Below are positions 32,865 through 42,183 of a DNA stretch of 64,000 nucleotides, in pieces. Source of the DNA: QPJE01 sp051747745 (GTDB lineage: Bacteria; Bacillota; Halanaerobiia; Halanaerobiales; Halanaerobiaceae). The stretch covers positions 1 to 64,000 of the forward strand of contig JBNJGL010000005.1 in NCBI GenBank assembly GCA_051747745.1, in the 5' to 3' direction. Position 1 is the stretch's first letter. Each line of letters starts with the position of its first letter. The notes under the pieces are model-generated. The model made no database searches. It had not been told where the DNA came from and worked only from the letters and a program-made list of their open reading frames with translations. Made by a program: the position numbers and the translations under genes.

Positions 32865-35346
32865 TCAAGACACCACTTTCCTTTGCTTTATTTATAGCCG
32901 CAAGAACTTTAGCTGGAGTCATAGGATGATCATCCACCCATTCGCCTATAGCATTGTGAATAGCAGTTCCAATTACTCCCGGTATTACAGTAGCAACATC
33001 TTCAGCAATACCGACTAAACCATAAGGGCCATAGCCCATACCAGTTTCTACAAGATAGTTTTCTGTTGATTCTATATCCCGCATAGTCCATACTTTATAA
33101 TCAATCAGGTTACCATTTAATTTTACACCAGTATCTGGATCATAAACTACTTCTTCAGCCAGGGCACGACCAACACCCATGTAGTCTCCACCATACTGCT
33201 GCCCTTCACAGGTTTCCGGACTTATTGCTTTACCTACATCATTAACATTAACTACTTTTTTGACATATACTTTACCCAGATCAGGGTCTACCTCAACTTC
33301 AGCAAAATATGCCTGTCTGCAGAGGCGCTCTCTTCCTTCTTCAGTTCCATATCTTCCCTGGCGGTGCCAGTCCCAGGCAAATATAGGAGCACGGGAACCG
33401 TTCTGATCCAGAGTTGCTCTTTTAACAATCTCAGAAACAGGTACTTTTCTTTCCGGATTTTCCTTAGGATAAACCATGCTGTCCTTTACTTCTAAATCCT
33501 CAATTTCCATTTCTGGAAATTCTGGTGGATAATCAATATCGATCAGTTCAATAGGTGTAGTGGCATATTCAAGCAGCTTATGTTTTGCTTTTCTGGCAGC
33601 ATTTCTGGAAACATATGCATCAACACATAAGTTACAGGAGCCATCAGGTGTCATCATCTGAAATCCTACATCTTCAAAAAATCTAAAGTTTACATCATCA
33701 AGTTCTAGACCCATCTCATCTGCTACTATCTGACAGTGTGTTGTCATAGGATTAAGACCATCATCAGATTTTTGAGCCAGAATATCTACCGTTCCATCAC
33801 AGTGCATTAAAACACCACAGCAGGAACAGCCTCTTGCATCATCCCATTCATGTGTCCAGGTAAATCCTACTCCATGCAGATTTCCGTTTTCAAGAACTTT
33901 AGTTCCAGGTTTATGCCATTTTTCATCCCATTTAATCGCATCTTTTCCCTTATCTATACATTCTTTTAAGCTATCTCTTACAGGAAAACCATGCTCTTCT
34001 TTAAATTTAGCCAGATGCTCCATATCTTTTCCTTCTGCTCCATCATTCTTAAGCGCTACTTCAGTTGGGTCCAGACCGGCAGCATCAGCTACATGGTCAA
34101 ATACCAGGCTCAAACAAAGAGTGTTGTGGTTTTGTTCACATCTAAACCACCATGCTGGTGCCATATTGAGCTGAGTTTCCATATAATTTAAAAGCAGATT
34201 TGGAATGCGTGTATTTTCTATTAGATGGTCTATACCATACTGGCCCATTTTCCCACATATGTTATCTATTTTGACTGCTGTGATTGTACCATCATCTTTG
34301 AAACCAACTTTGAAACTGGTTTTACATTCTGCATCCTGAGACAGACCGTAGAAATTATCTCTTCTGTTATAATATGTTTTAACAGGTCTTCCGGTTCTCT
34401 TGGATAATATTGTACTTATTACATGTACTCCATGGGTGTGGTGCATAAATGGATTACCACCACCACCAAATTGTGATCCCTGATAGGGAACATGCAGTTT
34501 AATTTTATTTAATGGAAGATCAAATTTTGGTGCCAGCAGTGTTTTACCACTATATGCCTGCTGCTGGTGGGCCCATATTTCCAGATTGTCGCCCCTCCAG
34601 GCAACAACATCACTTATCAGTTCAGGACCTGCAACTGAATATGGACGTCTTCTGGCTTTGAATTCTATAATTTGATCTGCTTCTTTAAGACCTTTTTCTA
34701 TATCTCCCCGCTCTATCTTTACTTTTCTTAAAATATTATTTTTATCATTTATTTCTTCAGCAGCTTTTGGTGCTCCTGGTTTAAGAGCTTCATGAGGATC
34801 CAGTATTACAGGTAATTCTTCCCACTCGATTTCTATTAACTTTAGTGCTCTTTCTGCTATTTCCGGAGTATCAGCACAGACTGCAGCACCAACTGGATGA
34901 CCTTCCCACCAGGCAACTCCATCTAAAACTCGACCGCCACCCTGAAGCCACTGTTCCTGAGTAACTGCCAATTCCTCTTTACCTTTGTAAAAATCCTGGC
35001 CATCAAATGGCATATGTCCTGCATTAAATTTGGTTTCCAGTCCTGTCAGTTCTTTCCCCTCAAGTTCTGGATCATCAAATCTGAGTACAGCTCTAACTCC
35101 AGGTAATTCTTCAGCTTTCTCAGTATTCATACTTTTAATTTTTGCATGACCATGGGGAGAAGGATAAATTTTACAGTACAGCATTCCAGGGAGTTTTACA
35201 TCTCTGGTATATTCAGCCTGACCGCCTGCTTTTTCTTTACCATCCATTCTTTTTATTCCGCGTTTACCAATCAGATTAAACTCTTCAGGAATATATCTAT
35301 CGCGAACTAAAGGTTCAATTTCCATTTTTTTTACTTCATTATCCAT
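32851..35346 (-). CDS. Molybdenum hydroxylase large (Mo cofactor) subunit
   Basis: 831 aa of the xanthine dehydrogenase large-subunit family: N-terminal GGQAEYTRDVKLPGMLY, the GSQFGGGGN cofactor loop (290-298, matching GxxFGGK), and Glu782 in VGIAEDVAT as the probable catalytic base. The loop that normally reads GA-aromatic-RG-x-G-x-PQ is replaced by APAWWFRCEQNHN (396-408), so the active-site pocket is unusual. With yqeB/yqeC nearby it is likely a selenium-dependent enzyme. Substrate not predictable; purines, nicotinate or an aromatic CoA ester are only options. Confidence 0.85.
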   Translation of the reverse strand: MDNEVKKMEIEPLVRDRYIPEEFNLIGKRGIKRMDGKEKAGGQAEYTRDVKLPGMLYCKIYPSPHGHAKIKSMNTEKAEELPGVRAVLRFDDPELEGKELTGLETKFNAGHMPFDGQDFYKGKEELAVTQEQWLQGGGRVLDGVAWWEGHPVGAAVCADTPEIAERALKLIEIEWEELPVILDPHEALKPGAPKAAEEINDKNNILRKVKIERGDIEKGLKEADQIIEFKARRRPYSVAGPELISDVVAWRGDNLEIWAHQQQAYSGKTLLAPKFDLPLNKIKLHVPYQGSQFGGGGNPFMHHTHGVHVISTILSKRTGRPVKTYYNRRDNFYGLSQDAECKTSFKVGFKDDGTITAVKIDNICGKMGQYGIDHLIENTRIPNLLLNYMETQLNMAPAWWFRCEQNHNTLCLSLVFDHVADAAGLDPTEVALKNDGAEGKDMEHLAKFKEEHGFPVRDSLKECIDKGKDAIKWDEKWHKPGTKVLENGNLHGVGFTWTHEWDDARGCSCCGVLMHCDGTVDILAQKSDDGLNPMTTHCQIVADEMGLELDDVNFRFFEDVGFQMMTPDGSCNLCVDAYVSRNAARKAKHKLLEYATTPIELIDIDYPPEFPEMEIEDLEVKDSMVYPKENPERKVPVSEIVKRATLDQNGSRAPIFAWDWHRQGRYGTEEGRERLCRQAYFAEVEVDPDLGKVYVKKVVNVNDVGKAISPETCEGQQYGGDYMGVGRALAEEVVYDPDTGVKLNGNLIDYKVWTMRDIESTENYLVETGMGYGPYGLVGIAEDVATVIPGVIGTAIHNAIGEWVDDHPMTPAKVLAAINKAKESGVLNEEI

Positions 35347-35350
35347 TTAA

Positions 35351-35851
35351 TTAACCTTCCTTCCCCGTAATTTTTTCAGCTGCTTCTTTTACAGCCGGTA
35401 TGTGAGCTGGGTAGGTTCCACAGCGGCAAATATTTCCTTCCAGAGCATCTTTAATTTCTTCTTCAGTTGGATCAGGATTTTCATCAAGCAGAGCTTTAGA
35501 AGTCATTACAAATCCAGGTGTACAGTAACCACACTGCATCGAATGATGCTTTGCGTAGGCATCAATTAAAGGATGATCTGTTTGATTCAAATGTTCAATC
35601 GTTTCTATTTTTTTACCTTCACATTCAATTGCCAGAGTCATACAGGATAAAATCGGACGTGAATCCATTATAACTGTACAGGAACCACATGCTCCTCTAT
35701 CACACATTTCTTTAGTTCCAGTAAATCCCAGCTTTTCATGCAGTACCTCTCTTAATGTCCACTGAGGTTCTACTACAATCTCATAATCTTTTTCATTTAC
35801 ATTGAGAGTGATCTTCTTTTCCCAAACATATTCTTCATCCTTTGTTGTCAT
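35351..35851 (-). CDS. Molybdenum hydroxylase [2Fe-2S] subunit
   Basis: 166 aa. It has the plant-type [2Fe-2S] motif CDRGACGSCTV with a later Cys in ILSCM, and the second cluster motif HHSMQCGYCTPGFVMT ... GNICRCGTYP. This is the small subunit of three-component hydroxylases (CoxS/XdhC-like/HcrC). It is the first of the three structural genes, 4 bp before the large subunit gene. SD AAGGAGAT precedes the ATG. Confidence 0.92.
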   Translation of the reverse strand: MTTKDEEYVWEKKITLNVNEKDYEIVVEPQWTLREVLHEKLGFTGTKEMCDRGACGSCTVIMDSRPILSCMTLAIECEGKKIETIEHLNQTDHPLIDAYAKHHSMQCGYCTPGFVMTSKALLDENPDPTEEEIKDALEGNICRCGTYPAHIPAVKEAAEKITGKEG

Positions 35852-35947
35852 ATTAATCTCCTTTCAATTAAATTTCGTCAGACTGCTGCCAAAGTTCCAA
35901 ATTAATGTTTGTTTTAAATCACCTCCGTTTTTTTAGTGTTATCTATA

Positions 35948-37072
35948 TTATTTATATTTATCTTTTAATAATTTAACAGCTTTATCTAAATCAGAATTAA
36001 ACCTGTTTAAAGCAAGGATTTCAAAAGTTTCATTATATTTATCTTCTAGATCAGCATAATTTTTTTCTTCCTGTATTAAATAGCTTCCTGAAAATGGTTT
36101 TAAAATCTTCGTATACTGATATAAGGCTTCTGCTTTATCTTCCAACAAATCGACATTAATACTGTCAGCACATTCAAAAACAATGTCAGGTCGACATAAA
36201 ACAGCAGCATCTGCAGCCAGATTAATATTTTCAAGATCATTATCTATATAGAGCAGCAGATCGGGAGATATTCTGACCGGACCATTTTCTTTAATGATAT
36301 CTTCTATTGAAATCCATTCTCTCTGCCTGCTGAGGCCACCGGCTTCCCAGAGAGCTTTGCCTAATTCTGTTCTAAATGCTATATATTTTTTAATCTCTGC
36401 GGAATATATTATAAAATCGGGAATAAGTATGGTTGTTTTTCTTGGAACTTCAAAAGAAATTTTATCTGCTTTTTGAGGTGGAGGTACTGATTCTTTGAGT
36501 CCAATAGGATGTTTTATTAGTTCTGTTGAGCTGGGAATACTCATGGGAATGTAGTATATATCTTCAGCTTTTAATTCATCGATCAGCTTTAAAATAGAAT
36601 ATTTTGTGTAGGCTATTTTGTATGTGCTCTTTAATGATGCTTCTATTTTATTTCTTCCGACTTTTATAAACTCTTCTCTACTTATATTTTTTATAAGTAA
36701 GTCTATCAATAAGTCGAATAATTCTCTGCGCAGTTCATTTAATGGATTATGTAAAAATCTTTCTACATTATTGGACATTGTTATATCTTTTAATGAAAGT
36801 TTTTTCATAATTTTATTTTCAAGCTGCCGATATTCTCTGCTTAAATTACTGCTTAATTCAAATTTATCTGGAAAGTTATTTATAATAAATTCATCTCTTA
36901 TTTTATCAAATTGTTTATAAAAGATGCTGCGGTAATTTTCTGGAATTTTTATAGAATCTTCTGTAACTTTTATCTCTTTTTTTTCTTCAATTAAATTTTC
37001 TAATTCTGTAAAGTAAGATAACCACTCTGAAGAAAAATTATTTTTAGATAAATTTTCTTGTAATTTTTCCAT
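35948..37072 (-). CDS. Unrecognised 374-aa protein in the hydroxylase/lyase cluster
   Basis: I do not recognise this protein. It is soluble, with no signal or membrane segment. The N-terminal ~170 residues are charged and helical (LENLIEEKKEIKVTEDS, ELRRELFDLLIDLL). A middle segment around IYYIPMSIPSSTELIKHPIGLKESVPPPQKAD and a later TILIPDFIIYSAEIKKYIAFRTELGKAL stretch are followed by SPDLLLYIDNDLENINLAADAAVLCRPDIVFECADSI (in parts), which looks like a nucleotide- or acyl-binding alpha/beta unit. It is 30 bp from the UxaA-like gene and 96 bp before the Fe-S subunit gene, so it probably belongs to one of those pathways. Confidence 0.6.
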   Translation of the reverse strand: MEKLQENLSKNNFSSEWLSYFTELENLIEEKKEIKVTEDSIKIPENYRSIFYKQFDKIRDEFIINNFPDKFELSSNLSREYRQLENKIMKKLSLKDITMSNNVERFLHNPLNELRRELFDLLIDLLIKNISREEFIKVGRNKIEASLKSTYKIAYTKYSILKLIDELKAEDIYYIPMSIPSSTELIKHPIGLKESVPPPQKADKISFEVPRKTTILIPDFIIYSAEIKKYIAFRTELGKALWEAGGLSRQREWISIEDIIKENGPVRISPDLLLYIDNDLENINLAADAAVLCRPDIVFECADSINVDLLEDKAEALYQYTKILKPFSGSYLIQEEKNYADLEDKYNETFEILALNRFNSDLDKAVKLLKDKYK

Positions 37073-37101
37073 AATTACACCTCAATTATTTAAATTTTTT
37101 G

Positions 37102-38271
37102 TTAAATTATTGGGCCTTTAGTATATATATCCATAGATTTTGTATAATTAATTGCCTCACCTTTTGTCATATTTCCAGAACAAACTTCCAGAAGTAATTT
37201 AAGTGATACTTCACCTATCTCTTCAATAGATTTTTCTCCACTCAATATTTCGCTGGCATCTACATCCATATCATTTTTCATATTGTTAAATGTAATATTA
37301 TTACCACAGATTTTAATTACCGGAACTATTGGAAAACCCTGTGGTGCTCCTCTTCCAGTTGAAAATAATATTATCTGAGATCCTCCTACTGCCATACCTG
37401 TTAAAACTTCTATTTCCCTTCCAGGTGTATCTTTAATCCAGAGGCCGGGGCCATCCGGTTTTTCGGAATATTCCATTACTCCCTGAATTTCTCTGGTACC
37501 TGATTTAACAATTGCTCCTAAAGACTTTTCTTCAATAGAACTTAATCCTCCCTTTATATTACCCGGTGTGGGCTGACCTTCTCTCATGTCAACACCCATA
37601 GATTTTGCTCTATCTTCCATCTCACTTACAATTCTTTCGATTTCTGAAGCTACAAATGAATTTTTTGCTCTTCTTTTCAGTATCTGTTCTGCTCCAATAA
37701 ACTCAGTTGTTTCTCCAAAAATTACTTTACCACCTGCATCAACAATTCTATCTGCTACATAACCAATAACAGGGTTTGAAGTAACTCCAGAAGTAGCATC
37801 AGAAGCTCCACATTTTATACCCATGGTTATTTCTGACAGGTCAGCTTCTTTTCTCTGCTGACCGGATATTTTTCTTACCAGATCCTGAGCCAGTTCTATG
37901 CCCAACTGCATTGCTTTTATGGTTCCTCCCACTTCCTGAACAGTTAGTCTTTCTACAGGTTTACCTGTTTCTTTTATTTCTTTATACAGCCTTTCTGTGT
38001 CAACACCCTCACAACCTAAACTTACTATCAGTACTGCCCCGGCATTTGGGTTTTGTCCTATCTTAATTAAAGAGTCAGTAATTACTTTGAGATCAGGAGG
38101 GGTCTGGCAGCATCCCTGATGATGGAGTATTCCTTCGGTCATTTTTGTGTTTTCTACTATATTCTCTACTACTTCATTAACACAGACAACCGAAGGAATA
38201 ACTGCTACATGGTTGCGTGTTCCAACAGATCCATCTTCTCTATAATATCCTTTAAATTTCAAATTTTTCAC
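37102..38271 (-). CDS. UxaA/SuyB-type lyase large subunit
   Basis: 389 aa of the altronate/galactarate dehydratase family: GYYREDGSVGTRNHVAVIPSVVC at the N-terminus, HHQGCCQTPPD, LGCEGVD, IKCGASDATSGVTSNPVIGY, and FSTGRGAPQGFPIVPVIKICGN. These are Fe-dependent hydrolyases that remove water (or sulfite in SuyAB) from hydroxy acids. The small subunit is a separate upstream gene, as in (R)-sulfolactate sulfo-lyase and many split UxaA enzymes. Substrate unresolved between sugar acids, sulfolactate and other 2-hydroxy acids. Confidence 0.8.
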   Translation of the reverse strand: MKNLKFKGYYREDGSVGTRNHVAVIPSVVCVNEVVENIVENTKMTEGILHHQGCCQTPPDLKVITDSLIKIGQNPNAGAVLIVSLGCEGVDTERLYKEIKETGKPVERLTVQEVGGTIKAMQLGIELAQDLVRKISGQQRKEADLSEITMGIKCGASDATSGVTSNPVIGYVADRIVDAGGKVIFGETTEFIGAEQILKRRAKNSFVASEIERIVSEMEDRAKSMGVDMREGQPTPGNIKGGLSSIEEKSLGAIVKSGTREIQGVMEYSEKPDGPGLWIKDTPGREIEVLTGMAVGGSQIILFSTGRGAPQGFPIVPVIKICGNNITFNNMKNDMDVDASEILSGEKSIEEIGEVSLKLLLEVCSGNMTKGEAINYTKSMDIYTKGPII

Positions 38272-38285
38272 CTCACTATTAATTC

Positions 38286-38594
38286 TTATTTAATATCTCC
38301 TCTACCTCTTGTGCTGTCCAAATTGTGAACGTGAACATATTCACCTGCTTTAATATTTTTGGATGCCTTTCCAATTACTTCTCCATATTTTACTATTTCT
38401 TCTGATTTATTAATATCTTCTACCGCAATTTTATGTCCGAATGGTATTTTTTCTTTAGATTCAAGCAAGCTTTTCTCCTGCCCGTCTTTTTTTAAGACTC
38501 TTATTTGAGAATTTTCCGATGTTTCAAAAAATATTGTTGCAACATTATCTTTTTCATCCATTAAAAGACCAACAATATTATTTTCAGAAGCCAT
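38286..38594 (-). CDS. UxaA/SuyA-type small subunit (SAF domain)
   Basis: 102-aa SAF-domain protein: IPFGHKIAVEDINKSEEIVKYGEVIGKASKNIKAGEYVHVHN (parts), ending HVHNLDSTRGRGD, the family signature. It partners the 389-aa subunit encoded 14 bp downstream. It heads the operon behind a consensus promoter and a GntR-type operator. Confidence 0.85.
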   Translation of the reverse strand: MASENNIVGLLMDEKDNVATIFFETSENSQIRVLKKDGQEKSLLESKEKIPFGHKIAVEDINKSEEIVKYGEVIGKASKNIKAGEYVHVHNLDSTRGRGDIK

Positions 38595-38670
38595 ATTTTC
38601 ACCTCTTCTCTTTTTTTATATATTGACATACTATTGGTTTAATTTATAATATTAAGACTATTTATTTTAA

Positions 38671-38690
38671 GTATTATGTATGATGTATAC
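38671..38690. promoter_or_regulatory. GntR-type operator before the UxaA-like operon
   Basis: GTATTATGTATGATGTATAC on the plus strand, just downstream of the -10 of the promoter at 38702-38730. The 11-mer GTATTATGTAT recurs upstream of the adjacent gntR gene (39650-39660), pointing to a common repressor. The GTATAC core is typical of FCD-type GntR operators. Confidence 0.6.
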
Positions 38691-38701
38691 ATTACATTTT
38701 A

Positions 38702-38730
38702 ATTATAAGACTATTTATATAATTTGTCAA
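38702..38730 (-). promoter_or_regulatory. Consensus sigma-A promoter of the UxaA-like operon
   Basis: On the minus strand TTGACA (38725-38730), a 17-bp spacer, then TATAAT (38702-38707), about 110 bp before the small-subunit ATG. A perfect match to both hexamers at ideal spacing; its strength would require repression by the operator just downstream. Confidence 0.85.
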
Positions 38731-38854
38731 CAAAAATAGACATATTTTTTTATTGAATATAAAAAATCCAGAATTTATCATAATTTAATAATAACTGCTG
38801 GATTTCATCTGGATTTGTATAGTTTTTTATTCTTTTTTAAAAACCACTAATATA

Positions 38855-39613
38855 TTACTGGTTAATTATTTTTTCTAAATTATCACATGAAATTTCAACA
38901 CCATGATCGTCATTATTATTTTCTTCATATCCTGTACTTATTTCTTTTACGACTTTTAAGGTTCTCTGAAATGCAAGTTTTAAATTTGTGGAATCCCACT
39001 CCCAGCTTTTATCAAAGTCTTTTTTCTGTATATTTTCAATAGTTTTTGTGTGTTCTACATAGGAATCTTTAAATCTTTTTTCATTTTCAAGTGGTATTAT
39101 TTGAAAAGTCTGGATATTTTGAAATGATTTTTCAAACAATTTATAGGCGTGTTCGTTGCTGCTTAATTCCATAAGAGACATATGAAATTTTGCATCTATT
39201 CGTGCATAATTATGCACATCGAATGTTTCATAATACTTTTTAAACTGTTTTTTTATTTCATCTAATTTATCCATTATTCCTTTTTTCTCTTCTTCAGTAC
39301 CTTTATTAAGTCTATTAATTATTTTTTGGATAGCATATTTTTCCATTAAGCATCTTATTTCATAAATATCTATAACATCAGAAGGAGTTAGTTTTCTAAC
39401 ATAAACACCTTTATTTGGTATATTTACTGTTAAACCTTCTACAGATAATTCTTTTAGAGATTCCCTAACCGGTGATCTACTAACATTTAAAGTTTCTGCT
39501 ATTTCTTTTTCCTGGATCCAGTCACCTGGTTTTAATCTTCCTGAAATAATTTCTTTTTTAATATAGTTATATACCTGTTCTTTTTTTGTTATAATTCCAC
39601 TATTTTCTCCCAC
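38855..39613 (-). CDS. GntR/FCD-family regulator
   Basis: 252 aa. N-terminal winged HTH (~10-78: IKKEIISGRLKPGDWIQEKEIAETLNVSRSPVRESLKELS in pieces) and a C-terminal FCD effector domain (~85-220) with metal-ligand-type Asp/His residues (YARIDAKFHMSLMELSSNEHAY). It lies just upstream of the UxaA-like operon in the same orientation and shares an operator motif with it, so it is probably its substrate-responsive repressor and autoregulated. Confidence 0.85.
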   Translation of the reverse strand: MGENSGIITKKEQVYNYIKKEIISGRLKPGDWIQEKEIAETLNVSRSPVRESLKELSVEGLTVNIPNKGVYVRKLTPSDVIDIYEIRCLMEKYAIQKIINRLNKGTEEEKKGIMDKLDEIKKQFKKYYETFDVHNYARIDAKFHMSLMELSSNEHAYKLFEKSFQNIQTFQIIPLENEKRFKDSYVEHTKTIENIQKKDFDKSWEWDSTNLKLAFQRTLKVVKEISTGYEENNNDDHGVEISCDNLEKIINQ

Positions 39614-39924
39614 AACATTCGCCTCCGTTTTCTATATATTTATAATTGTGTATTATGTATACTTTATACTTTTATTTATATTTTATCATATTGTTTTAGA
39701 ATTTTAAAGTAAAAATTAATTATACAATTCAATTTATCAATTCATTTTATACAATTAATTTTTATTTAGCTGTTTATTTATTTTTTAGTTTAGTTATATT
39801 TTTAGCCCCTGCTGCAGCAGAGGCTAATAAAAGGTCGTTCATTATTTTATGATTTAAGTAATCTATTTTTAAATGAATCTTAACAGATCAATTTATCTTA
39901 TTAAATATCATTAAAATAATCATA
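39614..39924. other. Intergenic region between the two gntR genes
   Basis: 311 bp. It holds the copy GTATTATGTATAC (39650-39662) of the operator near the gntR start, and a GC-rich near-perfect palindrome AGCCCCTGCTGCAGCAGAGGCT (39804-39825, one mismatch pair). The palindrome lacks a T-tract on either strand, so it may be a protein site or RNA structure. No ORF seen. Confidence 0.5.
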
Positions 39925-40575
39925 TTAATTTTCTAACAGAGCATATCTTTTACCATTTTTCAAATGATATTTTAATTTTTCCAGTGACTTTTCGAAATCA
40001 TTTTCTTCTATTGCCTTAATAATATCTGTATGTTCTTCTAAAGTTGTGACAATTCTACCCGGTTTTTTAAGTGCAATATAACCATAGGCAGCAAATCTAT
40101 CTTCAAAATTTTTGATTAATCTCTCAATTTCTTTATTGCCAGATAACTTTATAAAATACAGATGAAATTGAACATCATAATCCATACTTTTCATATAATC
40201 TTTTTCTTCTTCAAAAGCTATTTTTTCCAGCTCAATTAATTTTTTTAATTTATCTATATCTTTTTGAGATATTTTACTAAATACTCTGGTTAGAGTAAAT
40301 GTTTCTAAAGCCATACGCAGGTCATATATATCTTTAGCTTCCTTTAAAGACATTTCTTTAATAATTGCTCCTCTGGAAGGCATAATCTTCAATAAGTTCT
40401 CTGAAGCTAATTTTTGGAATGCTCCTCTGACAGGACTTCTGCTTATCTCCAGCATATCAGCTATCTGATTCTCTGATATTACTTCTCCTCTTTCAAACTC
40501 ATTATTAACAATTTTATCTTTAATAAATTTATATGCTAAATTAGTTTTAGTTAGATTTTCTTCTTTGACATTCAC
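39925..40575 (-). CDS. Second GntR/FCD-family regulator
   Basis: 216 aa with a GntR winged HTH (FERGEVISENQIADMLEISRSPVRGAFQKL, ~30-65) and a shorter FCD domain (DYDVQFHLYFIKLSGNKEIERLI). It is related to but distinct from the 252-aa regulator. Located just after the TRAP operon terminator, it probably controls the nitrilase-DUF2848-DctPQM operon, whose promoter has a palindromic operator at 45344-45359. Confidence 0.85.
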   Translation of the reverse strand: MNVKEENLTKTNLAYKFIKDKIVNNEFERGEVISENQIADMLEISRSPVRGAFQKLASENLLKIMPSRGAIIKEMSLKEAKDIYDLRMALETFTLTRVFSKISQKDIDKLKKLIELEKIAFEEEKDYMKSMDYDVQFHLYFIKLSGNKEIERLIKNFEDRFAAYGYIALKKPGRIVTTLEEHTDIIKAIEENDFEKSLEKLKYHLKNGKRYALLEN

Positions 40576-40787
40576 TGCTAACTCTCCTTTACATAATGAT
40601 TCTAAAAAATTATTACTTATAATTTAATATCAATATATAAAAATCAAACATTGTAATCCTATTATAATTTAATTATAACATGTTTAAATATTTTCTCAAA
40701 TCTCACTATTAAATCTCACTATTGTTTTACACCAACCATAAAACATATTAAATTATGTATTATTGATAAAAAATAAAAATCCTTCCT
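40576..40787. other. Upstream region of the second gntR gene
   Basis: About 210 bp of AT-rich DNA without an ORF. It must hold the promoter of the gene ending at 39925, but I see no clear -35/-10 pair or operator copy. Confidence 0.35.
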
Positions 40788-40840
40788 TAAATTGAATACT
40801 AATAACTTTACTTAGTAATTCAGTTATTTAAAGAAGGATT
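40788..40840 (-). terminator. TRAP operon terminator
   Basis: AATCCTTCCTTAAAT pairs with ATTTAAAGAAGGATT (one mismatch or bulge) around a partly structured loop, followed on the minus strand by TTTTTATTTTTTATC. It ends the nitrilase-to-dctM transcript. Confidence 0.75.
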
Positions 40841-40879
40841 CTCCCATATATTAGTATTGGATTACTATAACATTAACAT

Positions 40880-42154
40880 TTAGTTAAATAAATTAGGTAA
40901 CCAGAGTACTGATTGTGGTATATATGTGATAATACCCAGAACGATCAGCAGCACTATTAACATTGGAATTAAATCTCTCATCATCTTACCAATACTTATA
41001 TCTGCTATAGAACTTGTAACAAATAAACACACACCTAAAGGAGGTGTACACATACCTATTGTTAAGTTAACTGCCAAAATTACACCAAAATGTATAGGAT
41101 CTACCCCAAATTGTAGAGCTAAAGGTAAAAATAATGGTGAAAATATAACAACATTACTGACAGTATCAATAAATGTTCCAGTAAATAGTAATACAGCATT
41201 AATAATCAACAATAATCCAATTTTACTGCTTACAACACTGGTTATTAGGGCAGCAAGCTGCTGTGGTATTTGATTAAATGTAATAAACCAGGTGAATACT
41301 GTTGCCATAGCAACAACTATAAGCACCTGTCCAGTTGTCATAACACTATCTTTTAAACACTCAATTAGTTTTGTCCATGTTAATTCTTTATACACTAATT
41401 TTCCAATTAAAAATGCATAAACTACAGCAACAACTCCAGATTCAGTAGCTGTAAACAATCCCGAAAATATACCTCCAATAATTATGATAGGAGTCAGCAG
41501 AGCAAGAACAGCTGATTTACCTGATTTCAAAATTTCACTAAATTCTGCTTTTGTCTCTCTTCCTCTATAACCTCTTTTTTTACCAAAATAATAGCTTATG
41601 AGCATTAATGCAACTCCCATTATAATACCAGGAACAACACCAGCCATAAACAATTCAGCAACCGAATTGTTTGTTGTTACACCATAAACTAAAAGTGGAA
41701 TACTGGGTGGAATTATTGGTCCAATTGAACCGGCAGTCGATATTAATGGGGCTGCAAATCGAGCATCATAACCCTCGTCAATCATAAGAGGAATCATCAG
41801 TCCGCCAATAGCTGCTGAAGCTGCTATTGCAGAACCAGTTATTGCAGCAAAAAACATGGAAGCTAAAATACTTACCATTGCTAAACCACTTGACCAGTGG
41901 CCAATTAAAGCATTAGAAAATTCAACTAATCTTCTTGACATACCACCATGAGACATTAATGACCCAGCTAAAATAAATAAAGGTATTGCTACTAATGCAT
42001 AATTATCTGCTCCAATCAGCAGCCGCTGGACTATAACTTTAAGTGGAAAAGATTCGGAAATTATTCCAATTAATGAGACAATACCCAGTGAAAACCCGAT
42101 AGGAATTCCCATTAAAAAAATAGCAAATAATACTAATATTATTGAAACACCCAT
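40880..42154 (-). CDS. dctM: TRAP transporter large permease DctM
   Basis: 424-aa inner-membrane protein with about 12 helices and DctM motifs: GIPIGFSLGIVSLIG near the N-terminus, GSAIAASAAIGGLMIPLMIDEGYD, GPIIPPSIPLLVYGV and GMCTPPLGVCLFVTS. It forms the sodium-driven channel with the small subunit encoded 30 bp upstream. The substrate is set by the DctP protein at 42756-43763. Confidence 0.9.
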   Translation of the reverse strand: MGVSIILVLFAIFLMGIPIGFSLGIVSLIGIISESFPLKVIVQRLLIGADNYALVAIPLFILAGSLMSHGGMSRRLVEFSNALIGHWSSGLAMVSILASMFFAAITGSAIAASAAIGGLMIPLMIDEGYDARFAAPLISTAGSIGPIIPPSIPLLVYGVTTNNSVAELFMAGVVPGIIMGVALMLISYYFGKKRGYRGRETKAEFSEILKSGKSAVLALLTPIIIIGGIFSGLFTATESGVVAVVYAFLIGKLVYKELTWTKLIECLKDSVMTTGQVLIVVAMATVFTWFITFNQIPQQLAALITSVVSSKIGLLLIINAVLLFTGTFIDTVSNVVIFSPLFLPLALQFGVDPIHFGVILAVNLTIGMCTPPLGVCLFVTSSIADISIGKMMRDLIPMLIVLLIVLGIITYIPQSVLWLPNLFN

Positions 42155-42183
42155 ATAATTAATCTCCCTTCTATATAATTACA

